A stretch of 64,000 nucleotides of DNA from Streptomyces sp. NBC_01428 (GTDB lineage Bacteria > Actinomycetota > Actinomycetes > Streptomycetales > Streptomycetaceae), in contig NZ_CP109499.1 of assembly GCF_036231965.1 (NCBI RefSeq), positions 3,720,001 through 3,784,000 of the forward strand. The letters run 5' to 3'. Shown here piece after piece: positions 1 through 7,708 of this stretch (the stretch's first letter is position 1; each line of letters starts with the position of its first letter). The notes beneath the pieces were generated by a model. It had not been told where the DNA came from, ran no database searches, and saw only the letters and a list, made by a program, of their open reading frames with translations. Position numbers and translations under genes: made by a program.

Positions 1-121
1 CTCCCGCGGTGAGGCGGACGGCCTGGCGCAGCGACTGGCGCCAGAAGCCCTCGCGCGACCAGTTCGGGGTGAAGCCTTCCGCGGGGAGCTGGGGCGGTGC
101 GGTCCAGGCGGTGGTGAACAT
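1..121 (-). CDS. SGNH/GDSL-type hydrolase, N-terminal fragment
   Basis: Only the first 40 codons lie in the window; the gene continues past the left edge. It opens with ATG at 119-121, preceded on its strand by a GAGAGGGAA ribosome binding site. The residues GFTPNWSREGF followed by SLRQAVRLTAG match the start of the secreted SGNH/GDSL esterase family, where a WTA-like strand and an LRQ(V)VR strand precede the catalytic block. No signal peptide is visible at this start. The catalytic residues are outside the window, so the assignment rests on the N-terminal pattern alone. Confidence 0.55.
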   Translation of the reverse strand, partial: MFTTAWTAPPQLPAEGFTPNWSREGFWRQSLRQAVRLTAG

Positions 122-146
122 GACGGTTCCCTCTCCCGAGACACCC

Positions 147-167
147 AAAGGGGACTGGAGTCCCTTT
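147..167. promoter_or_regulatory. Near-perfect dyad operator upstream of SGNH hydrolase
   Basis: AAAGGGGACT and AGTCCCTTT form an almost perfect inverted repeat, 26 bp before the ATG of the leftward hydrolase. A degenerate second copy (AAGGGAACT..AGAACCGTTT) lies at about 204-224. Such a dyad is typical of TetR-type operators. No cognate regulator lies in the window, so the partner is probably to the left. Confidence 0.5.
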
Positions 168-243
168 AGCTAGGACCCCGACCGTATCAGCATCGGCGAC
201 ACTAAGGGAACTGGAGAACCGTTTACGTGCGGCGTGCGCAAGT

Positions 244-259
244 TGAGTACGCGTACTCA
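244..259. promoter_or_regulatory. 16-bp perfect palindrome before mmpB-like gene
   Basis: TGAGTACGCGTACTCA is its own exact reverse complement. It ends 36 bp before the ATG at 296. It would lie inside the coding region if the upstream GTG at 227 were used, so it favours the ATG start. The regulator is unknown. It differs from the CTACGCGCGTAG sites elsewhere in the window (6-bp instead of 8-bp centre). Confidence 0.5.
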
Positions 260-295
260 GGCGCCCGGCGGCGCGGCCGTCGCACGATCGAGGAC

Positions 296-424
296 ATGCT
301 GTGGTCCGACCCGGAGAACGAGCCGCCCAAGGAGCTCCGCGACATGCAGACCATGTTGCGGCGCCTGGGGGTTCTCATGGCGCTGGCCATGGTGGTCGCG
401 ATGATCGTGCTGGGGGTGCGCTGA
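296..424 (+). CDS. mmpB: Small single-pass membrane protein, MmpB-like
   Basis: A 42-residue protein. The first half is charged (MLWSDPENEPPKELRDMQ) and the second is one hydrophobic helix (about residues 22-40). It resembles from memory the short, highly conserved Streptomyces membrane protein called MmpB, linked to morphogenesis. ATG 296 is preferred over an in-frame GTG at 227 (65 residues): the added N-terminus is arginine-rich and would contain a perfect palindrome. The ribosome binding site for the ATG is weak (GAGG only 3-4 nt away), so the GTG (GGAG 10 nt upstream) is not excluded. It lies 64 bp before maf and may be co-transcribed with it. Confidence 0.6.
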   Translation: MLWSDPENEPPKELRDMQTMLRRLGVLMALAMVVAMIVLGVR

Positions 425-488
425 ACGCTCCGGGGCCGATCAACGGCGGCCGGCGCACGGGCCGATCGGCGCCGATACCCTGAACGGC

Positions 489-1100
489 ATGACCGATCAG
501 CCGCGCCGCCGTCTCGTGCTCGCTTCGCAGTCCCCCGCCCGGCTCAACCTGCTGCGGCAGGCCGGACTCGCCCCCGAGGTGATCGTGAGCGGGGTCGACG
601 AGGACGCCGTCACCGCGCCCACCCCCGCCGAACTCGCCCGCGCGCTGGCCGAGGCGAAGGCCTCCGTCGTGGCGGCCCGCCCGGAGGTCCAGGGCGCGCT
701 GGTGATCGGCTGCGACTCGGTGCTGGACCTGGACGGCGAGGCGCTCGGCAAGCCCGCCGACGCCGAGGAGGCGACGGCCCGCTGGAAGGCGATGCGCGGC
801 CGGGCGGGCACGCTCCAGACGGGGCACTGCGTCTGGGACACGGCGAGCAAGCGCTGGGTGTCCGCCACGGCGTCCACGGTCGTCCGCTTCGGCGAGCCGA
901 CGGACGCGGAAGTCGCCGCGTACGTCGCGTCGGGCGAACCCCTGTACGTGGCGGGCGCGTTCACGCTCGACGGCCGGTCGGCCCCCTTCATCGAGGGCAT
1001 CGACGGCGACCACGGCAACGTGATCGGCATCTCGCTGCCGCTGGTGCGCAAGCTGCTCGCCGAACTGGGCGTGGGCATCACGGAGTTGTGGGCACCGTAG
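489..1100 (+). CDS. maf: Maf family nucleotide pyrophosphatase
   Basis: A 203-residue Maf/HAM1-fold protein. The family hydrolyses non-canonical or modified nucleoside triphosphates (dTTP/UTP or m7GTP types) to monophosphates in the cytoplasm. The signature SQSPARLNLL sits at residues 14-23 (family consensus S.SPRR..LL), with GCDSVLDLDG near 77-86 as the acidic metal-binding loop. A full-length Maf domain is present. ATG 489 is the only sensible start because the family motif follows directly. It is followed by a hairpin shared with the convergent membrane protein gene. In Streptomyces maf commonly neighbours acyl-CoA carboxylase genes, as here. Confidence 0.9.
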   Translation: MTDQPRRRLVLASQSPARLNLLRQAGLAPEVIVSGVDEDAVTAPTPAELARALAEAKASVVAARPEVQGALVIGCDSVLDLDGEALGKPADAEEATARWKAMRGRAGTLQTGHCVWDTASKRWVSATASTVVRFGEPTDAEVAAYVASGEPLYVAGAFTLDGRSAPFIEGIDGDHGNVIGISLPLVRKLLAELGVGITELWAP

Positions 1101-1110
1101 GACGAACAGG

Positions 1111-1133
1111 GGCTCCCCGCCGGGCGGGGAGCC
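1111..1133. terminator. Bidirectional terminator hairpin
   Basis: GGCTCCCCGCC pairs with GGCGGGGAGCC (11 possible pairs around a very short loop). It lies between the 3' ends of convergent maf and the membrane protein gene. There is no U-tract, as is usual in Streptomyces. Confidence 0.7.
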
Positions 1134-1138
1134 TCCGC

Positions 1139-1753
1139 TCAGGAGGCCGAGGGAGCGGGCGGCGGGACGACGGTGGTTCCCCCGTCGCCGTGCCTGCTGT
1201 CCCCGTGCCCGCCGTCGCCGGCGTCCTTCCCCAGGTCGACGGTCCCTCCCTGGGCGGCACCCTGTCCGGCGCCCTGCCCGGCACCGTCCTCGCGCCGGAG
1301 GCCCTCGCCGTCCCCTCCGCCACCGGGCGGTACGGCGTCGACCGGGCCCGCCTCGCGGCGGTCGTACGCCAGGAGGGTGAACACGATCAGGCCGAGCACG
1401 ACCATCATGAAGACGAAGGCACCCCAGCCGACCAGGCCCACCGTGAAGGCGCCCAGCAGGGCGTGCACCACCGCGGCGCTGATCAGCAGGACACGCCCGA
1501 CGAGACCGGGCGCGCGGTCGCGTACGCCGACCAGCAGCGCGGACACGGCACACGCCACGAAGTACAGGCCGAAGACCAGGCCGCCGATCTTCGACGAGAC
1601 CGCCATCGTGTCGGAGTCGAGCCCCGCCAAGGACATGTCCTGACGGTCCACGACCACGCCGAGGAACCAGTTGAGGAGCGCGACGCCGATCGCCTCCGCG
1701 AAGAGCACGAGCGCCGTCACCCATGCCACCGGTCTGCGCACCACCGGTCCCAC
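1139..1753 (-). CDS. Four-helix integral membrane protein, unknown function
   Basis: A 204-residue protein with four hydrophobic segments at about residues 10-32, 52-75, 87-105 and 108-128. After these comes a long low-complexity Gly/Gln/Asp-rich C-terminal tail (about 135-204). No catalytic motif is visible. The fold suggests a small conserved actinobacterial membrane protein. It faces away from the acyl-CoA carboxylase gene; the 345-bp gap between them holds direct repeats. Start ATG 1753 begins MGPVVRRPVAW, a normal positive-inside leader. Function cannot be assigned. Confidence 0.75.
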   Translation of the reverse strand: MGPVVRRPVAWVTALVLFAEAIGVALLNWFLGVVVDRQDMSLAGLDSDTMAVSSKIGGLVFGLYFVACAVSALLVGVRDRAPGLVGRVLLISAAVVHALLGAFTVGLVGWGAFVFMMVVLGLIVFTLLAYDRREAGPVDAVPPGGGGDGEGLRREDGAGQGAGQGAAQGGTVDLGKDAGDGGHGDSRHGDGGTTVVPPPAPSAS

Positions 1754-2098
1754 CCACTTCCGCGTGCTGTTACCCCAAGTACGTTCGAGACATCCCGAAC
1801 GCTACTAACGGGTAAACCTCGGGACAAGGGTTCTGCCGAGGGCAAAGAATCGTTGGGCCATTCGTAGGGACTCCACAAAGAATCGTTGTGGGCCGCAGCA
1901 CGGAGCCACAGAGACCTTGGCCACATCGGAGGGCTAGGGTTCTGCCAAGGACTCCTGCGTGCTGCGGTGCCACAAGGGATTTCGCGGGTAGGGCGAGCCT
2001 CGTATCACGCTCCGTGTGGGCAAGCTCACCACCGGGGACGGGTCGAAACGTCGTGTTGGCTGTCCCTAAACTCGGCTTGTTTCAAGGAGGGAGCCATC
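1754..2098. other. Divergent promoter region with two pairs of direct repeats
   Basis: There is no gene. CAAAGAATCGTTG occurs twice (1843-1855 and 1876-1888), with starts 33 bp apart (about three helical turns). AGGGTTCTGCC(G/A)AGG also occurs twice (1827-1841 and 1936-1950). The repeats probably belong to regulation of the downstream acyl-CoA carboxylase gene or the divergent membrane protein gene. Confidence 0.5.
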
Positions 2099-3871
2099 GT
2101 GCGCAAGGTGCTCATCGCCAACCGTGGCGAAATCGCTGTCCGCGTGGCCCGGGCGTGCCGGGATGCCGGGATCGCGAGCGTTGCCGTGTATGCGGAACCG
2201 GACCGGGACGCTCTGCATGTCCGTGCGGCGGACGAGGCGTTCGCGTTGGGCGGTGACACCCCGGCCACCAGTTACCTGGACATCGCCAAGGTGCTGCAGG
2301 CCGCCAAGGACTCGGGTGCGGACGCCATCCACCCCGGATACGGATTTCTCTCCGAGAACGCCGAGTTCGCCCAGGCCGTTCTCGACGCGGGTCTGATCTG
2401 GATCGGTCCGCCGCCGCAGGCCATCCGCGACCTCGGTGACAAGGTCGCCGCCCGGCACATCGCGCAGCGTGCCGGCGCCCCGCTGGTGGCCGGCACCCCG
2501 GACCCGGTGGCGGGCGCCGAGGAGGTCGTCGCGTTCGCCGAGCAGCACGGCCTGCCGATCGCCATCAAGGCCGCCTTCGGTGGTGGCGGGCGCGGCCTGA
2601 AGGTCGCCCGCACCCTCGAAGAGGTGCCGGAGCTCTACGAGTCGGCCGTCCGCGAGGCCGTCGCGGCGTTCGGCCGGGGCGAGTGCTTCGTCGAGCGCTA
2701 CCTCGACAAGCCGCGGCACGTGGAGACGCAGTGCCTGGCCGACACCCACGGCAACGTGGTCGTCGTGTCGACGCGTGACTGCTCCCTCCAGCGCCGCCAC
2801 CAGAAGCTGGTCGAGGAGGCCCCGGCCCCCTTCCTCTCGGACGCCCAGGTGCAGGAGCTGTACGACTCCTCGAAGGCGATCCTGAAGGAGGCCGGCTACG
2901 TCGGCGCGGGAACCGTCGAGTTCCTCGTCGGCCAGGACGGCACGATCTCCTTCCTGGAGGTCAACACCCGTCTCCAGGTGGAGCACCCGGTCACCGAGGA
3001 GGTCGCGGGCATCGACCTGGTCCGCGAGATGTTCCGTATCGCCGACGGCGAGGCGCTCGGTTACGGCGACCCCGAACTGCGGGGTCACTCTTTCGAGTTC
3101 CGTATCAACGGCGAGGACCCGGGCCGCAACTTCCTTCCGGCGCCCGGTACGGTCACGACCTTCGCTCCTCCGTCGGGCCCCGGTGTCCGGCTGGACGCGG
3201 GCGTCGAGTCCGGGTCGGTCATCGGCCCGGCCTGGGACTCCCTGCTCGCCAAGCTGATCGTCACCGGCGCCACCCGTGAGCAGGCGCTCCAGCGGGCCTC
3301 GCGCGCGCTCGCCGAGTTCGACGTCGAGGGCATGGCGACGGCGATCCCGTTCCACCGCGCGGTCGTCACGGACCCGGCGTTCGCTCCCGAACTCACCGGC
3401 TCCAGCGACCCGTTCACGATCCACACCCGCTGGATCGAGACCGAGTTCGTCAACGAGATCAAGCCGTTCGCCGCTCCGGCCGACGGCGAGACCGACGACG
3501 AGCCCGGCCGCGAGACGGTCGTCGTCGAGGTCGGCGGCAAGCGTCTCGAGGTCTCGCTGCCCGTCTCCCTCGGCATGTCCCTGGCCCGTACGGGTCTCGC
3601 CGCGGGCGCCAAGCCCAAGCGCCGCGCCGCGAAGAAGTCCGGCCCGGCCGCCTCGGGCGACACGCTCGCCTCTCCGATGCAGGGCACCATCGTGAAGGTG
3701 GCCGTCGAGGAGGGCCAGGAGGTCAAGGAGGGCGACCTCGTCGTCGTCCTGGAGGCCATGAAGATGGAGCAGCCGCTGAACGCGCACCGCTCCGGCACCA
3801 TCAAGGGCCTGCTCGCGGAGGTCGGCTCGTCCATCACCTCCGGTGCCGCGATCTGCGAGATCAAGGACTGA
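2099..3871 (+). CDS. accA2: Acyl-CoA carboxylase alpha subunit (biotin carboxylase-BCCP)
   Basis: A 590-residue biotin-dependent acyl-CoA carboxylase alpha chain. It carboxylates biotin with ATP and bicarbonate and carries it to beta subunits making malonyl- or methylmalonyl-CoA. Start is GTG 2099 with AAGGAGG at 2084-2090; the protein begins VRKVLIANRGEIAVR. Biotin carboxylase runs to about residue 450, with the ATP-grasp glycine loop AAFGGGGRGLK and the FLEVNTRLQVEHPVTE block. A linker follows, then the biotinyl domain whose acceptor lysine lies in EAMKMEQ near the C-terminus. The length equals Streptomyces AccA1/AccA2. The beta and epsilon subunits are not in the window. Confidence 0.95.
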   Translation: MRKVLIANRGEIAVRVARACRDAGIASVAVYAEPDRDALHVRAADEAFALGGDTPATSYLDIAKVLQAAKDSGADAIHPGYGFLSENAEFAQAVLDAGLIWIGPPPQAIRDLGDKVAARHIAQRAGAPLVAGTPDPVAGAEEVVAFAEQHGLPIAIKAAFGGGGRGLKVARTLEEVPELYESAVREAVAAFGRGECFVERYLDKPRHVETQCLADTHGNVVVVSTRDCSLQRRHQKLVEEAPAPFLSDAQVQELYDSSKAILKEAGYVGAGTVEFLVGQDGTISFLEVNTRLQVEHPVTEEVAGIDLVREMFRIADGEALGYGDPELRGHSFEFRINGEDPGRNFLPAPGTVTTFAPPSGPGVRLDAGVESGSVIGPAWDSLLAKLIVTGATREQALQRASRALAEFDVEGMATAIPFHRAVVTDPAFAPELTGSSDPFTIHTRWIETEFVNEIKPFAAPADGETDDEPGRETVVVEVGGKRLEVSLPVSLGMSLARTGLAAGAKPKRRAAKKSGPAASGDTLASPMQGTIVKVAVEEGQEVKEGDLVVVLEAMKMEQPLNAHRSGTIKGLLAEVGSSITSGAAICEIKD

Positions 3872-4000
3872 CCGACACGGCTCGGGCCACCTGCCCGACC
3901 CACTCCACTGCGCCCGGCACCGCACCTGCGGCCCGCCGGGCGCAGTGCGTTGCGCGACACCGCCCCAAGAACGCGGGGTGCCGTCCAGCGGTCCGGGGTT

Positions 4001-4041
4001 CCTCCAGGGGCGCGGGGAACTGCGCGACCAGCCCCCACCGG
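4001..4041 (+). repeat. Intergenic repeat, copy 1
   Basis: A 41-bp unit beginning CCTCCAGGGGCGCGGGG and ending CCCCCACCGG. It recurs 102 bp downstream with one visible mismatch. From memory, the core GGGGCGCGGGGAACTGCGCGA is a frequent intergenic sequence in Streptomyces genomes. Confidence 0.8.
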
Positions 4042-4102
4042 CGGGCGGCGACAACCACGACCGGGTGCCGGCCCGGGGCGATGGGGCTCTGACCCCGGGG
4101 AC

Positions 4103-4143
4103 CCTCCAGGGGCGCGGGGAACTGCGCGACAAGCCCCCACCGG
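4103..4143 (+). repeat. Intergenic repeat, copy 2
   Basis: The second copy of the 41-bp unit at 4001-4041; GACC in copy 1 reads GACA here. Both copies have the same orientation. Confidence 0.8.
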
Positions 4144-4286
4144 ACGGACACCGGACCAACGGCCGGGAGCCGGGGCGGGGGCGAAGCCCCGGGACACCGG
4201 GTACTGCCCGAGCCCACCCGGTCGACGACCAGTGGCATCCTGGGGACCGGCCGGGCGAGGGAGTCGGCCCCGGCGAGAGAGGTCAG

Positions 4287-4961
4287 ATGGCAGCGACGGT
4301 GAACGCGACCGCACAGGAGCGAGCCGACACGTCCGACCCCGCCCGGGACCCGAACCCGGCGACGCCACCCACGTACCCGGGGCCGCGCCCCGCCGACTCG
4401 GAACCGCCACGCGCCATGCGCGCGGACGCCCGCCGCAACTACGACCGTCTGGTGAAGGAAGCACGAACCACGTTCGCCGAACACGGCACGGACGCGTCCC
4501 TGGAGGACGTGGCCCGCAGCGCGGGCGTCGGCATCGGCACGCTCTACCGCCACTTCCCGAACCGGCACGCGCTGCTGAGCGCGGTCTTCGAGGAGGCCGT
4601 GAGCGACCTGCTGAGCCGCTCACGCGAGCTGCTGGACGCCCCGCAGCCGTGCACCGCCCTGGTGGACTGGCTGCGCGCGATCGTCACCCACGCGAGTGAG
4701 TACCGCGGGCTCGCGCGCGCCCTCATGTCGGCGGCGCGGGACGACGGTTCACATCTGGCCCGGTGCAGCGGCCCGATGCGGGAGGCGGGCAGCGCCCTGC
4801 TGCTCCGCGCCCAGGAGTCGGGCGCCGTACGCGACGACGTGTCGATCGGTGACCTCCTCCAGCTGACCAACGCGATCGCGCTGGCGGCGGAGGAAACCCC
4901 GGACGACTCCGGACTGGCCGACCGTCTGCTGAATCTGACCCTGCGTGGTCTGCGGCCCTGA
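4287..4961 (+). CDS. TetR family transcriptional regulator
   Basis: A 224-residue regulator. An unusually long, Pro-rich, disordered N-terminus (about 45 residues) precedes the TetR helix-turn-helix: SLEDVARSAGVGIGTLYRHF is the recognition block (about residues 71-90). The C-terminal half is the variable ligand/dimer domain. ATG 4287 follows GAGAGG; an internal ATG at the AMRADARRNYDRLV segment could give a more typical length. The gene is not divergent with an obvious target, and no operator dyad was seen directly upstream. It may act on a distant gene. Confidence 0.85.
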   Translation: MAATVNATAQERADTSDPARDPNPATPPTYPGPRPADSEPPRAMRADARRNYDRLVKEARTTFAEHGTDASLEDVARSAGVGIGTLYRHFPNRHALLSAVFEEAVSDLLSRSRELLDAPQPCTALVDWLRAIVTHASEYRGLARALMSAARDDGSHLARCSGPMREAGSALLLRAQESGAVRDDVSIGDLLQLTNAIALAAEETPDDSGLADRLLNLTLRGLRP

Positions 4962-5017
4962 GCCGGGCGGGGCGCGAAAGGTGCCCCGCTGTCCGTTCCA
5001 CGGACCGCCGGCACCGC

Positions 5018-5986
5018 TCAGCGGCGTCGAAGGTCGGCCACCCGTGCCCTTTCGGCCGGGGGCTGGTCCCCCATTACCGTCGCGCTGCGTAGCTGTGGTC
5101 CCGAGCCCGGTACGACCTGGCCGCGGCGCGGGCCCGGGAGGGGTACGTCCCGGCGTTGCTGGCGCCCCGCCGGGTGCGGGTCCCCTCCTGCACCGCCCGA
5201 TGCCGATGACCCGGCCACCGCGATCTGGACACCCTGATCGGCCAGGGCCTGCAGTTCGGTGGCCGCGCGGTCGTCGTGCGCGGGCGGCTCGTCCGTGACC
5301 AGACGGGTGATCAGGTCGGTCGGCACGGTCTGGAACATGGTGTCCGCGCCGAGCTTCGTGTGGTCGGCGAGGACCACGACCTCCGCGGCCGCCTGGACCA
5401 GAGCGCGGTCCACGGACGCCGAGAGCATGTTGGACGTGGAGAGCCCGCGCTCCGCGGTCAGACCGCTCCCGGAGAGGAACGCCCGGGAGACGCGCAGCCC
5501 TTGGAGGGACTGCTCGGCACCCGATCCGACCAGGGCGTAGTTGGAACCGCGCAGCGTGCCACCGGTCATGACGACCTCGACACGGTTGGCATGGGCCAAC
5601 GCCTGGGCCACCAGCAGGGAGTTGGTGACGACGGTCAGGCCGGGGATGCGCGCGAGCCGGCGGGCCAGCTCCTGCGTGGTGGTGCCCGCCCCCACCACGA
5701 TGGCCTCGCCCTCTTCGACGAGACCCGCGGCAAGATCGGCGATGGCCGTCTTCTCGGCGGTCGCGAGATGTGATTTCTGCGGAAAGCCGGACTCTCGCGT
5801 GAACCCGCCCGGCAATACCGCACCGCCGTGCCGGCGGTCGAGGAGTCCTTCTGCCTCCAGTGCGCGCACGTCCCGCCGTACGGTCACTTCGGAGGTCTGG
5901 ACGACGCGGGCGAGCTCACGGAGCGACACGGCCCCATTCGCTCGCACCATTTCGAGGATCAATTGGCGACGTTCTGCAGCGAACAC
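5018..5986 (-). CDS. DeoR family transcriptional regulator, probable nucleoside regulon repressor
   Basis: A 322-residue DeoR/GlpR-type regulator. The N-terminal winged HTH (residues 1-60) contains RRQLILEMVRANGAVSLREL and TSEVTVRRDVRALEAEGLL. The sugar-phosphate sensing domain follows, with VGAGTTTQELARRL and VVTNSLLVAQAL, typical for binding phosphorylated sugars. The last about 60 residues are a Pro/Arg-rich tail not needed by the family. Start is GTG 5986. It precedes a cluster of nucleoside catabolic genes that share CTACGCGCGTAG operators, and a degenerate copy lies 89 bp before its own start. It is therefore the leading candidate to bind those sites, with deoxyribose- or ribose-phosphate as inducer. 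This last step is inference. Confidence 0.9.
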   Translation of the reverse strand: MFAAERRQLILEMVRANGAVSLRELARVVQTSEVTVRRDVRALEAEGLLDRRHGGAVLPGGFTRESGFPQKSHLATAEKTAIADLAAGLVEEGEAIVVGAGTTTQELARRLARIPGLTVVTNSLLVAQALAHANRVEVVMTGGTLRGSNYALVGSGAEQSLQGLRVSRAFLSGSGLTAERGLSTSNMLSASVDRALVQAAAEVVVLADHTKLGADTMFQTVPTDLITRLVTDEPPAHDDRAATELQALADQGVQIAVAGSSASGGAGGDPHPAGRQQRRDVPLPGPRRGQVVPGSGPQLRSATVMGDQPPAERARVADLRRR

Positions 5987-6074
5987 GAAACTGACAGTAA
6001 CCCCAACGACCGTCTGCTTTCAGCAGTTTGCGCCGAATAACAGAAGTTGTTCGCATGGCAGTGCACGGAGTGGT

Positions 6075-6086
6075 ATACGCGCCTAA
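6075..6086. promoter_or_regulatory. Degenerate CTACGCGCGTAG-like site before deoR gene
   Basis: ATACGCGCCTAA matches CTACGCGCGTAG at 9 of 12 positions and keeps the central dyad partly. It sits 89-100 bp upstream of the DeoR-family start. This would fit autoregulation, but the match is weak. Confidence 0.35.
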
Positions 6087-6153
6087 TCGGTCCGCCTATG
6101 CCGCCGGAATGCGCCCCGACTCCCTGTGACCAGCGAAGAGCCGCCCCGCGGGG

Positions 6154-7602
6154 TCAGCCCTCGCCCGCGGTCTTACGGGTGTGCAACTGACGGGCGACCT
6201 CGGCGATCGAGCCCGACAGGGACGGATACACGGTGAAGGCGTTCGCGATCTGTTCGACCGTCAGATTGTTGTCGACCGCGATCGAGATGGGGTGGATCAG
6301 TTCCGAGGCCCGCGGGGCGACCACCACACCGCCGACCACGATGCCGGTGCCGGGGCGGCAGAAGATCTTGACGAAGCCGTCGCGGATGCCCTGCATCTTG
6401 GCGCGCGGGTTGCGCAGCAGCGGCAGCTTGACGCCCCGGGCGTCGATCTTGCCCGCGTCGACGTCGGCCTGCGTGTAGCCGACCGTGGCGATCTCGGGGT
6501 CGGTGAAGACGTTCGAGGACACCGTCTTCAGGTTCAGCGGGGCCACCGCGTCGCCGAGGAAGTGGTACATCGCGATCCGGCCCTGCATGGCGGCGACGGA
6601 GGCGAGGGCGAAGACGCCGGTCACGTCACCGGCCGCGTACACGCCGGGGGCGGTGGTGCGCGAGACCTTGTCGGTCCAGATGTGCCCGGAGTCGCGGACC
6701 TTGACGCCGGCCTCCTCCAGGCCCATCCCGCTGCTGTTCGGGATGGCGCCGACCGCCATCAGGCAGTGCGTGCCGCTGATCACGCGGCCGTCGGAGAGGG
6801 TGACCTCGACGCGGTCGCCGACCCGCTTGGCGGACTCGGCGCGGGAGCGGGCCATCACGTTCATGCCGCGACGGCGGAAGACGTCCTCCAGGACGGCGGC
6901 GGCGTCGGGGTCCTCGCCCGGCAGCACGCGGTCGCGGCTGGAGACGAGGGTGACGCGGGAGCCGAGCGCCTGGTAGGCGCCGGCGAACTCGGCGCCGGTG
7001 ACACCGGAACCGACCACGATGAGCTCCTCGGGCAGCTCGTCGAGGTCGTAGACCTGCGTCCAGTTCAGGATGCGCTCGCCGTCGGGCTGCGCGTCGGGCA
7101 GCTCGCGGGGGTGACCGCCGGTGGCGATGAGGACGGCGTCGGCGGTGAGGGTCTCCTCGTTGCCGTCGGCGGCGCGGACGACGACCTTGCGGGAGCCGTC
7201 CAGTGCCTGCATGCCCTCCAGCCGGCCGCGACCGCGCAATACGCGGGCGCCGGCCCGGGTCACCGAGGCCGTGATGTCGTGCGACTGGGCGAGCGCGAGG
7301 CGCTTCACACGGCGGTTGACCTTGCCGAGGTCCACGCCGACCACCCGGGCCGCCTGCTCCTCGGGCGGGGTGTCGTCGGCGACGATGATGCCCAGCTCCT
7401 CGTACGAGGAGTCGAAGGTCGTCATCACCTCGGCCGTGGCGATCAGGGTCTTCGACGGTACGCAGTCGGTGAGCACCGACGCCCCGCCCAGACCGTCGCA
7501 GTCGACGACGGTCACCTCCGCGCCGAGTTGCGCTGCCACCAGGGCAGCTTCATATCCGCCGGGTCCGCCACCGATGATCACGATCCGAGTCACGTACTCC
7601 AT
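6154..7602 (-). CDS. lpdA: LpdA-type NAD(P)H-quinone dehydrogenase, redox disulfide lacking
   Basis: A 482-residue flavoprotein of the dihydrolipoamide dehydrogenase fold. The FAD-binding GGGPGG is at residues 11-16, an NAD(P) Rossmann motif (VGSGVTGAEFAGAY) in the middle, and a C-terminal dimerisation domain. The canonical redox pair CxxxxC is changed: residues 42-47 read SVLTDC, so only Cys47 remains. The usual catalytic His of the C-terminal HP motif is Tyr (VYPSLSG). The same losses occur, from memory, in mycobacterial LpdA (Rv3303c), which acts as a quinone reductase rather than a lipoamide dehydrogenase. Start ATG 7602 (MEYVTRIV); GTG 7593 is an alternative. Confidence 0.88.
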   Translation of the reverse strand: MEYVTRIVIIGGGPGGYEAALVAAQLGAEVTVVDCDGLGGASVLTDCVPSKTLIATAEVMTTFDSSYEELGIIVADDTPPEEQAARVVGVDLGKVNRRVKRLALAQSHDITASVTRAGARVLRGRGRLEGMQALDGSRKVVVRAADGNEETLTADAVLIATGGHPRELPDAQPDGERILNWTQVYDLDELPEELIVVGSGVTGAEFAGAYQALGSRVTLVSSRDRVLPGEDPDAAAVLEDVFRRRGMNVMARSRAESAKRVGDRVEVTLSDGRVISGTHCLMAVGAIPNSSGMGLEEAGVKVRDSGHIWTDKVSRTTAPGVYAAGDVTGVFALASVAAMQGRIAMYHFLGDAVAPLNLKTVSSNVFTDPEIATVGYTQADVDAGKIDARGVKLPLLRNPRAKMQGIRDGFVKIFCRPGTGIVVGGVVVAPRASELIHPISIAVDNNLTVEQIANAFTVYPSLSGSIAEVARQLHTRKTAGEG

Positions 7603-7708
7603 TGTCCCGCACGCTTCAAGGTGCTTCCGCCCAGGGGGTCCCGGAGCGGGCATCCGGGTCACTTTGTTACGCGAGAGACGGACGTTTCGCTGCCGTACCC
7701 TCGACCCC

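Larger units (their letters stand above)
3872..4286. other. Intergenic region carrying a duplicated Streptomyces-type repeat
   Basis: No gene. It holds two 41-bp copies of a GC-rich repeat and, at 4177-4190, a GGGGC-GAA-GCCCC hairpin that can terminate the carboxylase transcript. The open frames crossing it are repeat-derived. Confidence 0.6.

Noticed and set aside
2066..4159. A 697-codon minus-strand frame opposite the carboxylase gene.
   Set aside because: Shadow of a gene with intact family motifs on the plus strand.
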